Shown here: positions 1-9,053 of the stretch, piece after piece | Layout: every line of letters starts with the position of its first letter | Position numbering within the stretch: the stretch's first letter is position 1 | Source of the DNA: JAVBMU01 sp031551755 | Lineage (GTDB): Bacteria; Actinomycetota; Actinomycetes; Actinomycetales; Cellulomonadaceae | Length of the DNA: 64,000 nt | Direction of reading: 5' to 3' | Assembly (NCBI GenBank): GCA_031551755.1 | Contig: JAVBNE010000016.1 | Span: 18,516-82,515, forward strand | Translations under genes and position numbers: made by a program | Notes under the pieces: model-generated | Told to the model about the DNA's origin: nothing | The model's database searches: none | The model's input: the letters and a program-made list of their open reading frames with translations, nothing else

Positions 1-165
1 GCCGTGATCAAGGCAGTGGCCGCCGGTGGCGTCCGCGAGGTTCAGGTCGTGACCTACCCCCACGCCGTCGAGGACACTTTCCACACCGACTGGGCATCGC
101 GCGTGCGCGGGCAACTCAACGTGCCGGTCCTACACCTGTACTCGGGTACCTCCGAACTCGGCTAA
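1..165 (+). CDS. C-terminal end of an unidentified protein (5' truncated by window)
   Basis: An open frame runs from base 1 to a TAA at 163-165 and gives the last 54 residues of a protein whose start is outside the window. The visible tail ends in HLYSGTSELG and has an alternating hydrophobic pattern (VQVVTYPHAV, LNVPVLHLYS) like the beta-strand end of an alpha/beta domain. I do not recognise the family. It faces the minus-strand ATP-grasp gene, with about 90 bp of non-coding DNA between the two stops. That gap contains a 14-bp palindrome at 221-234 but no T-run. Confidence 0.6.
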   Translation, partial: AVIKAVAAGGVREVQVVTYPHAVEDTFHTDWASRVRGQLNVPVLHLYSGTSELG

Positions 166-257
166 CCCGGGTCCAGCGTTGACCGGCGTACCACCCACCC
201 TGGCTGGGCCGATTCGGCGACGCCGACGTCGGCGGACGCGCCGGCGCAGGATCTCCC

Positions 258-1520
258 TCAGTACCCGGTGTCGGTCGGCCTCGGGTAGTGCTGAGCGTAC
301 TTGCGCCGGTAATTCTGCGTCATCGCCTCGACGACCAGCCGCCGCTTGAGGCCGCTGTCGCCCGAGTACTTCAGCGGGTTGACGACGTCACCCCGGCGCT
401 TCGCCGCGGTGAGGCGCACCAGCAGCTCGGGGTCGCGGATGTACTTGGTGAGGAGCCCGAACGGCACAACGGAGTACAGCACCTCACGGTCGGTGCGAAC
501 CGGCTCGATCTGATGACCGAAGACCTGATCTTCCACCACCACTCGCGCGACGTTGGCACCGGCACCCGTGACGTAGTAGTTGTTCCGGCCGATGCGGGGG
601 TTGACCTCGAAGTACACGTGCCGCCCCGCACGCGGGTCGAGTTTGTAGTCGAAATTCGCGAAGCCGACGTAGCCGACCGCCGCCAGGAAACGGCTGGCCG
701 CATCCATGGCATCCTCGTAGGGCTCGGTCAGGATCGCAGCCGGGATGCCCAGAGTGCCCGGGGTGTGCTCCTCCAACAGGACCCGTCCCGTGGAGAGCAG
801 CGTCATCCGGCCTGCACGGTCACGGTAAGCGGTCAGTGAGCGCATTTGGGTCTCGTCCCCCGGAATGAACTCCTGGACGAGGAAAACCCCGGGATATCCA
901 GCCGTGACCAGGTGCCCCAACAGCTCGTCGAGTTCCGCTCGGGAGTCCACGTGGTGGATCTTGCGTTTCCCCGGGAAGGACACGTAATGGTAATCGGCAC
1001 TGTTCGACGGCTTCGCGACCACCGGGAACTCCAGGTCAACCGGCAGGCCGGGCACCGCCGACAGCCCCCCGGCTGCGATCAGCTGGGGAATGTCGACCGC
1101 CACCGTGCGGGGTGTCGGGATGCCGAGGCGATCGCAGACCTGCGCGAAACCCTCCTTGCTCGACACGAGCTCCAGCACGTCGAGGGAGCAGTAGGGCAGC
1201 ACGTAGTGCTGAGCGAGCCGGTCGTGATACTCGATCACCGTCCGCACGAACCAGTCCGCATTGGTGAGCAGGACCAGCGTCTTGCCGGGGTTCTCGGCGG
1301 CCACCGACTCCAAGGCGGCCACCAGCGTCTGCGGGTCGTCGATTCCTGGCTTCACCACGTTCGTGACGAAGGCCGAGTCGGCCATGGCGCGAGTGGCGAC
1401 GGCCGAGATGACGACCGCCGGGGTGCCGTACTGCTCATGGAAGGCACGCACCATCGCATAGACCCCGATGTCACCACCCACTCCGACGGGAAGCAGGTCG
1501 ACATTGGTGGTGACGCTCAT
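258..1520 (-). CDS. ATP-grasp carboxylate-amine ligase-like protein
   Basis: 420 aa. ATP-grasp enzymes join a carboxylate to an amine (or thiol) through an acyl-phosphate using ATP. A nucleotide-binding strand with a conserved lysine is seen near residue 166 (VVAKPSNSADYHYVSF), a lid strand near 212 (VQEFIPGDE), and the Mg-binding E-x-N motif near 303 (FEVNPRIGRNNYY). The N-terminal 100 residues look like the pre-ATP-grasp domain. The ATG (1520-1518) overlaps the TGA of gnd by 4 bp, so it is the downstream, probably translationally coupled partner of gnd. The family includes D-aspartate ligases and other peptidoglycan or dipeptide ligases, but the substrate cannot be read from the sequence. 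Family call fairly secure; substrate unknown. Confidence 0.8.
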   Translation of the reverse strand: MSVTTNVDLLPVGVGGDIGVYAMVRAFHEQYGTPAVVISAVATRAMADSAFVTNVVKPGIDDPQTLVAALESVAAENPGKTLVLLTNADWFVRTVIEYHDRLAQHYVLPYCSLDVLELVSSKEGFAQVCDRLGIPTPRTVAVDIPQLIAAGGLSAVPGLPVDLEFPVVAKPSNSADYHYVSFPGKRKIHHVDSRAELDELLGHLVTAGYPGVFLVQEFIPGDETQMRSLTAYRDRAGRMTLLSTGRVLLEEHTPGTLGIPAAILTEPYEDAMDAASRFLAAVGYVGFANFDYKLDPRAGRHVYFEVNPRIGRNNYYVTGAGANVARVVVEDQVFGHQIEPVRTDREVLYSVVPFGLLTKYIRDPELLVRLTAAKRRGDVVNPLKYSGDSGLKRRLVVEAMTQNYRRKYAQHYPRPTDTGY

Positions 1521-2953
1521 GCAGGGACCTCATTTCGGTTGCCGGACCACAACGTGTGGAAAGAACCCTCGCGATCGACACGCGCATAGGTATGCGCCCC
1601 GAAGAAGTCACGCTGGGCTTGGATGAGAGCGGCCGGAAGTCGCGCGGCCCGGACTCCGTCGTAGTAGGCCAAAGACGCGGCGAACACCGGTGTCGGCGCA
1701 CCGGACATCGCTGCTCCGGCGACCACCCGGCGCCAGGCGGGCAGGCCAGCGCTCATGGCGTCGGTGAAGTACGGATCGGTCAGCAAGAGCGCCAGGGAGG
1801 GATCCCGCTCGAACGCCTCCGTGATCCGATTCAGGAACCTGGCCCGGATGATGCAGCCCCCACGCCAGATGCGCGCCATCGCGCCACGGTCGATAGCCCA
1901 GTCATTCTCGGCCGAGGCCGCCGCGATCTGGTCGAATCCCTGGGAATAGGCGACCACCTTCGAGGCGTAGAGCGCAGATCGCACATCCTCGATGAAGGCG
2001 CCCCGGTCCGCCACCTGCCAGTCATGGGCGTGCGCGGGCAAGGTGGCACGGGCCGCCTCGCGCTGTGCGATGGCACCGGAGAGGGCACGTGCAAAGGTCG
2101 CCTCAGCGATACCGGTGATCGGCACCCCCAGGTCGAGACCGGAGTGCACCGTCCACCGGCCGGTGCCCTTCTGCTCCGCCTGGTCGACGACGATGTCCAC
2201 GAACGGCCGGCCGGTGGCCGCGTCGATCTGTTGGAGGACTTCGGCGGTGATCTCGATGAGGTAGGACTCCAGGTCCCCCTCATTCCAGTGCGCGAAGATC
2301 TCCCCGATCTCGCCCGCGGAGGCCCCCAGGCCGGACCGCAGAAGGTCGTATGCCTCGGCGATGAGCTGCATATCCGCGTACTCGATGCCGTTGTGCACCA
2401 TCTTGACGAAATGCCCCGCACCACCGGGACCCACATAGGTGCAGCACGGCACGCCGTCGACCTTGGCTGAGATCGCCTCCAGAATCGGGCCGAGGGTCCG
2501 GTAGGCCTCACGGGTCCCGCCGGGCATGATCGCGGGGCCGTTCAGCGCCCCCTCCTCGCCGCCCGAAACGCCCGTGCCCACGAAGTGCAGACCCTGGGCC
2601 GCCAATGCGGCCTCCCGGCGAATGGTGTCGGGGTAGTGGGCGTTGCCCGCATCCACGATGATGTCGCCCCGCTCCAACAGCGGCGTCAGCTCGTCGATCA
2701 CGGCATCCGTGGCCGCACCGGCCTGGACCATGACGACGACCGTCCGGGGGCGTTCGAGGGCCGCCACGAAATCCGTCATGGACTCGCAGCCGATGAAGTC
2801 ACCGTCACTGCCGTGGCTAGCGATCAGCGACTGCATTCGCCCGACCGACCGGTTGTGCACTGCGACGGTGTACCCGTGACGTGCGAAGTTCCGGGCCAGG
2901 TTGCGGCCCATCACGGCCAGCCCGGTGACGCCGACCTGCGCACGTGCAGCCAT
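1517..2953 (-). CDS. gnd: 6-phosphogluconate dehydrogenase, decarboxylating
   Basis: 478 aa, close to the usual 470-485 of the long, dimeric Gnd class. It oxidatively decarboxylates 6-phosphogluconate to ribulose 5-phosphate with NADP+ in the pentose phosphate pathway, in the cytosol. Visible are the N-terminal dinucleotide fold (GLAVMGRNLARN, residues about 9-20), the substrate signature VSGGEEGALNGPAIMPGG, and the catalytic Lys/Asn segment KMVHNGIEYADMQ near residue 189. The frame is open upstream to 3178, but the ATG at 2953 has a GAGGAG ribosome-binding site and fits the family N-terminus. It is first in a two-gene unit with the ATP-grasp gene and divergent from the DUF3000 gene across about 126 bp. 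Confidence 0.95.
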   Translation of the reverse strand: MAARAQVGVTGLAVMGRNLARNFARHGYTVAVHNRSVGRMQSLIASHGSDGDFIGCESMTDFVAALERPRTVVVMVQAGAATDAVIDELTPLLERGDIIVDAGNAHYPDTIRREAALAAQGLHFVGTGVSGGEEGALNGPAIMPGGTREAYRTLGPILEAISAKVDGVPCCTYVGPGGAGHFVKMVHNGIEYADMQLIAEAYDLLRSGLGASAGEIGEIFAHWNEGDLESYLIEITAEVLQQIDAATGRPFVDIVVDQAEQKGTGRWTVHSGLDLGVPITGIAEATFARALSGAIAQREAARATLPAHAHDWQVADRGAFIEDVRSALYASKVVAYSQGFDQIAAASAENDWAIDRGAMARIWRGGCIIRARFLNRITEAFERDPSLALLLTDPYFTDAMSAGLPAWRRVVAGAAMSGAPTPVFAASLAYYDGVRAARLPAALIQAQRDFFGAHTYARVDREGSFHTLWSGNRNEVPA

Positions 2954-3079
2954 GGGAACTCCTCGGGATGTCGGCGGGTGATCGCCCCCAAGCCTAGAGC
3001 CATCCGAAGGGCGATCACGATTCGGTGAACCCGCGCGCCCTTTCGCCTGACTACCAGGCACTGCCCGTAATGTCTCACT

Positions 3080-3670
3080 GTGCACATGAGACCCGAGGAC
3101 GGCATTCCCGCGGAGTTTCGGACGGCTGCGGCCGCCCTCTCCCGGCATCGCCCACGCCCGGAAATCGGCATCGAGCAAACGCCCGCACCGCAGCGCATCG
3201 CGCCCTACACGATGGCCTTCACCGGTACCGTCTCGGACGACCTCACCGACTCACCTCCGATCGCAAACGGACGGTTCGTGTTGCTCTTCGACCCAGCCGG
3301 ACAAGCGGCCTGGTCGGGTCGATTCCGTGTCGTCTCATTGGTTCGAGCGACCCTCGACCCCGAAATGGCCACGGACGAACTCCTGGCTGAGGTCGCCTGG
3401 AGCTGGCTCACCGACGCGCTTGCCGAGACCGGTGCGAAGGCGGACGCCGTCGGCGGCACCGTCACCCGGGTCCTCTCGCAGAGCTTCGGCGCCCTGGATT
3501 CACACCCCAGCGTTGTCGACATCGAGATCCGGGCATCCTGGACACCACGCAATGCGAACCTGGGCCACCATGTGGCCGCATGGACAACATTGCTGGCCAC
3601 CGCAGCCGGCCTGCCACCGCTGGCAGATGGCGTCACGCCGCTCCGTGTTCCACGTACCGTGGGTCCATGA
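3080..3670 (+). CDS. DUF3000 family protein
   Basis: About 196 aa. The start is either GTG at 3080 or the ATG two codons later at 3086. The content (EFRTAAAALSR, RFVLLFDPAGQAAWSGRFRV, SHPSVVDIEIRASWTP) matches the actinobacterial DUF3000 family, which usually lies immediately upstream of an RNase D gene, as here. The stop overlaps the rnd start (ATGA at 3667-3670), indicating translational coupling. No signal peptide, membrane segment or catalytic motif is obvious. The molecular function of DUF3000 is not known to me. Confidence 0.85.
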   Translation: MHMRPEDGIPAEFRTAAAALSRHRPRPEIGIEQTPAPQRIAPYTMAFTGTVSDDLTDSPPIANGRFVLLFDPAGQAAWSGRFRVVSLVRATLDPEMATDELLAEVAWSWLTDALAETGAKADAVGGTVTRVLSQSFGALDSHPSVVDIEIRASWTPRNANLGHHVAAWTTLLATAAGLPPLADGVTPLRVPRTVGP

Positions 3671-4923
3671 CCTCGGCCACCCCGCCCCCCACTGACAGCG
3701 AGCCGCCGCAGATCACTCCCCTGACCGAGCCCGCGGACGGCATCGGCCCGGTGATCGAAACCCCGGCGGCGTTTGCCGAGGTGGTCGGAACATTCGCGGC
3801 AGGGACCGGCCCCATCGCGGCCGACGCCGAGCGGGCCTCCGGGTACCGCTACGGCCAACGGACCTACCTCATACAAATTCGGCGCACGGGTGCGCAGACT
3901 GCGTTGATCGACCCGATCGCCCTCCCCGACCTCAGCCCGCTGATGACGGCGGTCGGCGATGCCGAGTGGATTCTGCACGCTGCTTCCCAAGACCTGCCGG
4001 GTTTCCGCGACCACGGCTTGTTGCCGGCGCGGATCTTCGACACCGAGCTCGCGGCCCGGTTGCTCGGCCTCGAACGCGTGGGCCTGGCGGCCGTTGTCGC
4101 AGATGCCTTGGGACTCGGATTGGCCAAGGAACACTCGGCGGTCGACTGGTCCACCCGACCGCTGCCAATCGATTGGTTGCGGTATGCCGCTCTGGACGTC
4201 GAGGTACTCATACCCCTGCGCGGCGTACTCGGTGATCGGCTCGCGGCCGCCGGGAAGGAGACCTGGGCCAGCCAGGAGTTCGACGCGATCCGGACCGCTC
4301 CCCCCGCACCCCCACGCCCGGACCCCTGGAGGCGTACCTCAGGCACCCACTCGATCCGCGACACCCGCAGCCTTGCCATCGTGCGCAGCCTGTGGCAGGC
4401 CCGCGACGCCAATGCGCGGCACCGGGACATCGCCCCGGGCCGGGTGCTGCCCGATCGTGCGATCATCGCGGCCGCACTCGCCCGGCCCACCTCGGTGGCT
4501 CAGCTCATTGCACTGCCGGAGTTCGCCGGAAAGGGCACCCGGCGACGCGCCCCCATGTGGCAGCAGGCGATCGACGCCGCGCTGGCCCTGCCCGCCTCCG
4601 CCCTTCCTGACGCTCGCGGACCACGAACCGACAGTCCACCGCCACCGCGCGCTTGGGCGGATCGCAACCCCGTCGGGCTCGCCAGGTTGGAGGCCGCACG
4701 CGCCTTCATGGCCGCCGAATCGCAGCGACTGAGCGTTCCCGTGGAAAACCTCCTGACCCCCGACACTCTGCGGCGGTTGTGCTGGTCGCCACCAACTTCA
4801 CCCGATGCCGCCGCCGTCGGCGACGCCCTTGCGGCTCGAGGGGCACGACCATGGCAGATCGAGCTGTTGGCGGAGCCGTTGGCGTCCGTTATCACACAGA
4901 CCGCGGCCGATCCGCTCCGGTAG
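3667..4923 (+). CDS. rnd: Ribonuclease D (DEDD 3'-5' exonuclease with HRDC)
   Basis: 418 aa. This is a 3'-5' exoribonuclease expected to trim tRNA and other structured RNA ends. Exo I (D-x-E in ADAERASGYR, around residue 53), Exo II (ILHAASQDLPGFRD) and Exo III (YAALDVE, around 173-177) supply the DEDD carboxylates. An HRDC-type helical domain follows (RDIAPGRVLPDRAII) and a second helical region completes the C-terminus. The ATG at 3667 overlaps the DUF3000 stop by 4 bp. A longer frame from 3580 only reads through DUF3000 sequence and was rejected. The next gene starts 10 bp after the TAG, so the operon probably continues. Confidence 0.92.
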   Translation: MTSATPPPTDSEPPQITPLTEPADGIGPVIETPAAFAEVVGTFAAGTGPIAADAERASGYRYGQRTYLIQIRRTGAQTALIDPIALPDLSPLMTAVGDAEWILHAASQDLPGFRDHGLLPARIFDTELAARLLGLERVGLAAVVADALGLGLAKEHSAVDWSTRPLPIDWLRYAALDVEVLIPLRGVLGDRLAAAGKETWASQEFDAIRTAPPAPPRPDPWRRTSGTHSIRDTRSLAIVRSLWQARDANARHRDIAPGRVLPDRAIIAAALARPTSVAQLIALPEFAGKGTRRRAPMWQQAIDAALALPASALPDARGPRTDSPPPPRAWADRNPVGLARLEAARAFMAAESQRLSVPVENLLTPDTLRRLCWSPPTSPDAAAVGDALAARGARPWQIELLAEPLASVITQTAADPLR

Positions 4924-4932
4924 GGTCGTCGC

Positions 4933-5973
4933 GTGCAGAACGCGAAACTTACGGCGCAGCCGGTCCTGGACCGGGCAGCTTGGGACGCCGAGATCCTCGA
5001 ACTCGGCGGGCATCCGCTGCAGCTGTGGGGCTGGGGGGAGGTCAAGGCCGCAGGGGCGTGGACGGCGCACCGGCTGCGAATCACCGCCGACGGCGAACTC
5101 GTCGGCCTGAGCCAGGTGCTGGTCCGATCGCTGCCCGCACAGTTCAAGGCACTCAGCTATGTGCCCCGGGGACCGGTCGTCGTCGGGGACGGCGAGGGCA
5201 CTACCGATCCGGACCTGCGTAACGCGGTTACTCAAGCGGTCGTGGACTGGTGCAGAGCAAACGTCGGCGGCACCGGGATCACCCTGGAGCCCGATTGGGA
5301 GAAGGGGATGCCTTACGTCCTGGCGGACAGCCGACCGGCGACCAACCCGATCCTCTACCCCACGACGCTCATCCTCGACCTGCGCAAGACCCCGGACGAG
5401 CTGATGGCGGTCATGGCCAAGAAGACCCGGCAGTACATCCGAAAGTCACAGCGGGAGGACCTGGAGTTCCGCCCGGTCGTCTCGGCCGCGGAACTTGACG
5501 CCTGCCTCACGATCTACCGAGACACCGCCGAGCGTGCGGGTTTCGGCATCCACGACGACGACTACTACCGGCTGGTCGCCAAGGAACTGGGTGAGCATTC
5601 ACCGATCTTCGCGGCTTTCGCCCGGACGGGCGACGGCCCCTACGACCGCCCGGTCTCCTTCGTCTGGTTCGCCGCCTCCGCCCGGACCTCCTTCGAGCTG
5701 TACGGAGGAATGAGTGAGGAAGGACAGCAACTGCGCGCGAACTACGGGCTGAAGTGGTTTGCTGTCAATGCGATGCGCGATCGCGGTGTTCAACGGTACG
5801 ACGTGAACGGGCTGCTGAACGACGGGATCTCGACCTTCAAGCGCGGATTTGCCGACCACGAGGATGAACTCGAGGGAAGCATCGATGTGCCGTTCTCCGT
5901 GTGGTACGGCACGTGGAACAAGGGACTGCCGAAGGCCAAGAAGGTCGTGCGTCGCCTGCGTGCCGGGCGCTAA
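4933..5973 (+). CDS. FemAB/FemX-type peptidoglycan bridge aminoacyltransferase
   Basis: 346 aa, GTG start 10 bp after rnd. FemX/MurM-type enzymes use aminoacyl-tRNA to add the first bridge residue to lipid II at the inner membrane face. The sequence shows the paired GNAT-like halves: an N-terminal GHPLQLWGWGEVK segment and a C-terminal acceptor fold with KKTRQYIRKSQREDLEF, IYRDTAERAGFGIHDDDYY and GLKWFAVNAMRDRGVQRYDV, ending in DVPFSVWYGTWNKGLPK. No coiled-coil hairpin (typical of FemA) is evident, which favours the FemX-like group. The amino acid transferred cannot be deduced. Likely co-transcribed with DUF3000 and rnd. Confidence 0.85.
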   Translation: MQNAKLTAQPVLDRAAWDAEILELGGHPLQLWGWGEVKAAGAWTAHRLRITADGELVGLSQVLVRSLPAQFKALSYVPRGPVVVGDGEGTTDPDLRNAVTQAVVDWCRANVGGTGITLEPDWEKGMPYVLADSRPATNPILYPTTLILDLRKTPDELMAVMAKKTRQYIRKSQREDLEFRPVVSAAELDACLTIYRDTAERAGFGIHDDDYYRLVAKELGEHSPIFAAFARTGDGPYDRPVSFVWFAASARTSFELYGGMSEEGQQLRANYGLKWFAVNAMRDRGVQRYDVNGLLNDGISTFKRGFADHEDELEGSIDVPFSVWYGTWNKGLPKAKKVVRRLRAGR

Positions 5974-6018
5974 GCCGTCGCGGCGGGCGCCTATCTCACC
6001 GACTGCGGAGGGCTTCAC

Positions 6019-8172
6019 ATGACCACCGGCCGAGCCACCATCCGCCCCGAACGAGTCACGCGCGCCCATGTGCGCGATGTCGACCTGCCTGACGGCTTCG
6101 GGACGCTGGCCCTCATCACCCTCGACAACGATCACGCGGCTCCTACGACGTTGGGTCCGGAGGGGCTCGCGCACCTGACCGCGACGCTCCGTTCCGTGCA
6201 GGCCCGGGCGACGGCGGGCGAACTGGGCGCCGTCGCGATCACTGGCAAGCCCGGCGTCTTCGCGGCGGGGGCCGACCTCACCCAGGTGGCCGGCATCACG
6301 ACTCGTGCCGAAGCGTTGGAGCTCGGCCGGCGCGGTCATGCCGCATTGCGGCTGCTCAGCGAGATGGGCGTCCCCACCTTCGCCTTCATCAACGGCATCG
6401 CCCTGGGCGGCGGACTCGAAGTAGCGCTGAACTGCGACTACCGCACCGTGGCGAGCGATGTCCGAGCGCTCGGACTGCCGGAGACCAGTCTCGGGCTCGT
6501 ACCGGGTTGGGGTGGGGCCTACCTCGTGCCCCGGCTGGTCGGGGTCGAGGCGGCTCTCACGGTCGTCTTGAACCGCCCGGAGGTGAAGCGGCCCTATGCC
6601 GCCCGAGAGGCGCTGGAGGTCGGCCTGGTCGATGTGCTCTTCGAGCCGGACGGATTCGTGGAGGAGTCGATCGGGTGGGTCGGGCAGGTCCTAGGCGGCC
6701 TGGCCGTCCCCCGTCGCCCGCTGGACGACGCCGGAACATGGTCCGCCGCGGTGGCCGCCGCGGGCGCGCGCCTAGGCGCGGTGGTCCATGGCTCGCGGCC
6801 CGCACCCGCCCGCGCCCTGGACCTGATTGCCGCCGCCCGGACGGCCACCCGCGACGAAGCCTTCACCGCCGAGGACGAGGCGCTGGCGGACCTGATCATG
6901 ACCGACGAGATGCGGGCAAGCGTCTACGCCTTCTCCCTGGTGTCGGCGGCCAAACACCCGACCGGCGCCCCGGACACGAACCTCACCCGGCCGGTGACAC
7001 GCGTCGGCGTGGTCGGTGCCGGGCTGATGGCGGCGCAGCTCGCCGTGCTCTTCGCCCAACGCCTCGGTGTGCCCGTCGTGATGCGAGACCTCGACTCGGT
7101 GCGCGTCGAACACGGGTTGGCGGCCGCCGAACGGATCGTGCGACGCCAGTGCGCCGATGGGCGGCTCTCGGCATCGGCCGCTGAGCGGGCGCTCGGGTTG
7201 GTGAGCGGCACTACCGAACTGGGCGATCTCACGAACTGCGACCTCGTGATCGAGGCGATCACCGAGGATCTGGCGCTCAAACAGCGAGTGTTCGCGGAGC
7301 TCGAGTCCGTCGTGGCCCCCACCACGATTCTCGCGACGAACACCTCGGCGCTGTCCGTGACCCAGATGGCCGAAGGGTTGGGCCACCCAGAACGGGTCGT
7401 CGGGATGCACTTCTTCAACCCGGTGGCCGCGATGCCGCTGATCGAGATCGTGGCGACCAAGGCCAGTACCCAGGAGGCGCTGGCGACAGCTTTTGCCGTG
7501 GCCGGGATGTTGCGCAAGACGGCGGTGCTCGTCTGTGACCGGCCGGGATTCGTGGTCAACCGGTTGCTCGTGCTCCTGTTGGGGGTGATCGTCGCGGCCG
7601 TCGATGAGGGCACCCCGGTGGAAGTCGCCGATCGCACGCTCGACCCCCTGGGCCTACCGATGGGACCGTTCGCCTTGCTCGACCTGGTCGGCACGGCAGT
7701 CGGCCACCATGTGCTGACCTCGCTCGCGGCGGATCTCGGCGACCGGTTCCCGCAATCGGCTGGATTGGCAGCGCTGGTCGAGTCGGACGAACCGCTGGTC
7801 TTGCCCTCGGCCGGTCCCGGACTCCCCAGGGCCGTCGATCCGGCCGTTCAGGGGATCTTCAACGCGGCACGCACGCGGATCAGTCCGGCGGCTACCGTAG
7901 GGCTCGCGGCCAGTGCGGCCGACGCCGCCCCGACCGGACCGGAGCTACTGGACCGGGTGCTGACGGCGCTGACCCACGAGGCCAGTCACATGCTGGCCGA
8001 GGGAGTCGTCACCACACCCGAGCAGATCGACCTGTGCATGATCCTGGGCGCCGGCTGGGGATTCCACCTGGGCGGCTTGCTCCCCTACCTGGACCGTACG
8101 GGGTACTCCGAGCGCGTGTTGGGTCACCGATTCCTGGCGCCAGGGGTAGCGGATGTGGGTCGCGTCCCGTAG
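6019..8172 (+). CDS. Bifunctional enoyl-CoA hydratase / 3-hydroxyacyl-CoA dehydrogenase (FadB/FadJ-like)
   Basis: 717 aa, ATG with a GGAGGG site. This is the alpha subunit of a fatty-acid beta-oxidation complex: it hydrates trans-2-enoyl-CoA, then oxidises the 3-hydroxyacyl-CoA with NAD+. The N-terminal crotonase half has the oxyanion segment NGIALGGGLEVALNCDYR and ETSLGLVPGWGGAYLVPR. From about residue 327 an NAD-binding Rossmann fold begins (VGVVGAGLMAAQLAVLFAQ), then HFFNPVAAMPLIEIV and the C-terminal dehydrogenase domains. The Rossmann loop reads GAGLMAAQ where most homologues have GAGxMGxG. No thiolase (fadA) partner is adjacent. The last 49 bp overlap the end of the convergent RNA methyltransferase gene. 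Confidence 0.92.
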   Translation: MTTGRATIRPERVTRAHVRDVDLPDGFGTLALITLDNDHAAPTTLGPEGLAHLTATLRSVQARATAGELGAVAITGKPGVFAAGADLTQVAGITTRAEALELGRRGHAALRLLSEMGVPTFAFINGIALGGGLEVALNCDYRTVASDVRALGLPETSLGLVPGWGGAYLVPRLVGVEAALTVVLNRPEVKRPYAAREALEVGLVDVLFEPDGFVEESIGWVGQVLGGLAVPRRPLDDAGTWSAAVAAAGARLGAVVHGSRPAPARALDLIAAARTATRDEAFTAEDEALADLIMTDEMRASVYAFSLVSAAKHPTGAPDTNLTRPVTRVGVVGAGLMAAQLAVLFAQRLGVPVVMRDLDSVRVEHGLAAAERIVRRQCADGRLSASAAERALGLVSGTTELGDLTNCDLVIEAITEDLALKQRVFAELESVVAPTTILATNTSALSVTQMAEGLGHPERVVGMHFFNPVAAMPLIEIVATKASTQEALATAFAVAGMLRKTAVLVCDRPGFVVNRLLVLLLGVIVAAVDEGTPVEVADRTLDPLGLPMGPFALLDLVGTAVGHHVLTSLAADLGDRFPQSAGLAALVESDEPLVLPSAGPGLPRAVDPAVQGIFNAARTRISPAATVGLAASAADAAPTGPELLDRVLTALTHEASHMLAEGVVTTPEQIDLCMILGAGWGFHLGGLLPYLDRTGYSERVLGHRFLAPGVADVGRVP

Positions 8173-9029
8173 AACGCCACAGCCGAGGAGGCGGCCACAT
8201 TCAGCGAGTCGACGCCGTTCATCATCGGGATGGTGACCCGGTCATCGAGTAGGCGATCGGCCGCCAGGGTGAGCCCGTGGCCTTCGGTACCGAAGACCAA
8301 CGCCAGTTTCGGCGGGTTCTGTGCGGCCAGTTCGTCGAGGGTGATCGCCCCGGCGCCCAGCGTCATCCCAGCCACCCGGTAGCCCAGCTCCTGCAACATG
8401 GCGATGCCGCCGGGCCAGGGCTCGATCCGGGTCCACGGCACCTGGAAGACCGTCCCCATGGAGACCCGCACCGATCGCCGGTAGAGCGGGTCCGAACAGC
8501 TCGGGGTGACCAGCACGGCATCCATCCCGAGGGCTGCCGCACTACGGAAGATGGCGCCCACGTTGGTGTGGTCGACGATGTTCTCCAGGACGGCCACCCG
8601 CCGCGCACCGTCGTCGCCTTTTCCGCCGAGCAGTTCCTGCACGCTGGCCAGCAGCGGACGATGCATCGCGGCCAGCGCCCCCCGGTGCAGGTGGAACCCC
8701 GTGATCGCTTCCAGGATCTCCGGATCACCGAGGTAGACCGGCACCGGCTTTCCGGGCTGCCCGGCGGCCCGGATCCGATCGGCAAGGTCGGGCAGCCAGC
8801 GTTCAGCCATGAGGAAGGACCGCGGCTGGTGACCGGCGTCGAGCGCCCGGCCGATCACGGTGGAACTCTCCGCGATGTACAGCCCCTTGGCGGGTTCGTC
8901 GCGCGAGCGCAGCGCTATGTCGGTCAGCCGCAGGTAGTCGGTGAGCCGATCGTCATCGGGGTCGTCGATGCGCACCACATGCAGATCGGGGTAGGTCGAG
9001 GGCACGAGACCATTCTCGCTGGTCGTCAT
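8124..9029 (-). CDS. SpoU/TrmH family RNA 2'-O-methyltransferase
   Basis: 301 aa from the ATG at 9029; an in-frame GTG at 9050 lacks any ribosome-binding site. SPOUT-fold enzymes transfer a methyl group from AdoMet to ribose 2'-OH in rRNA or tRNA. All three SpoU motifs are visible: NIVDHTNVGAIFRSAAALG, then ALVFGTEGHGLT, then VTIPMMNGVDSLNVAASSAV (the AdoMet-binding trefoil knot). The N-terminal 100 residues resemble the L30e-like RNA-binding domain. The gene starts 24 bp after the VapB-like gene, so the two may be co-transcribed. The target RNA is unknown. Confidence 0.92.
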   Translation of the reverse strand: MTTSENGLVPSTYPDLHVVRIDDPDDDRLTDYLRLTDIALRSRDEPAKGLYIAESSTVIGRALDAGHQPRSFLMAERWLPDLADRIRAAGQPGKPVPVYLGDPEILEAITGFHLHRGALAAMHRPLLASVQELLGGKGDDGARRVAVLENIVDHTNVGAIFRSAAALGMDAVLVTPSCSDPLYRRSVRVSMGTVFQVPWTRIEPWPGGIAMLQELGYRVAGMTLGAGAITLDELAAQNPPKLALVFGTEGHGLTLAADRLLDDRVTIPMMNGVDSLNVAASSAVAFYGTRPTSATPGARNR

Positions 9030-9053
9030 CGCTGCCCCGTCACTGGGCACCCG

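Noticed and set aside
221..234. 14-bp palindrome between the first two genes as a terminator
   Set aside because: Short, no spacer for a loop and no T-run; such CG palindromes are common at this GC content.
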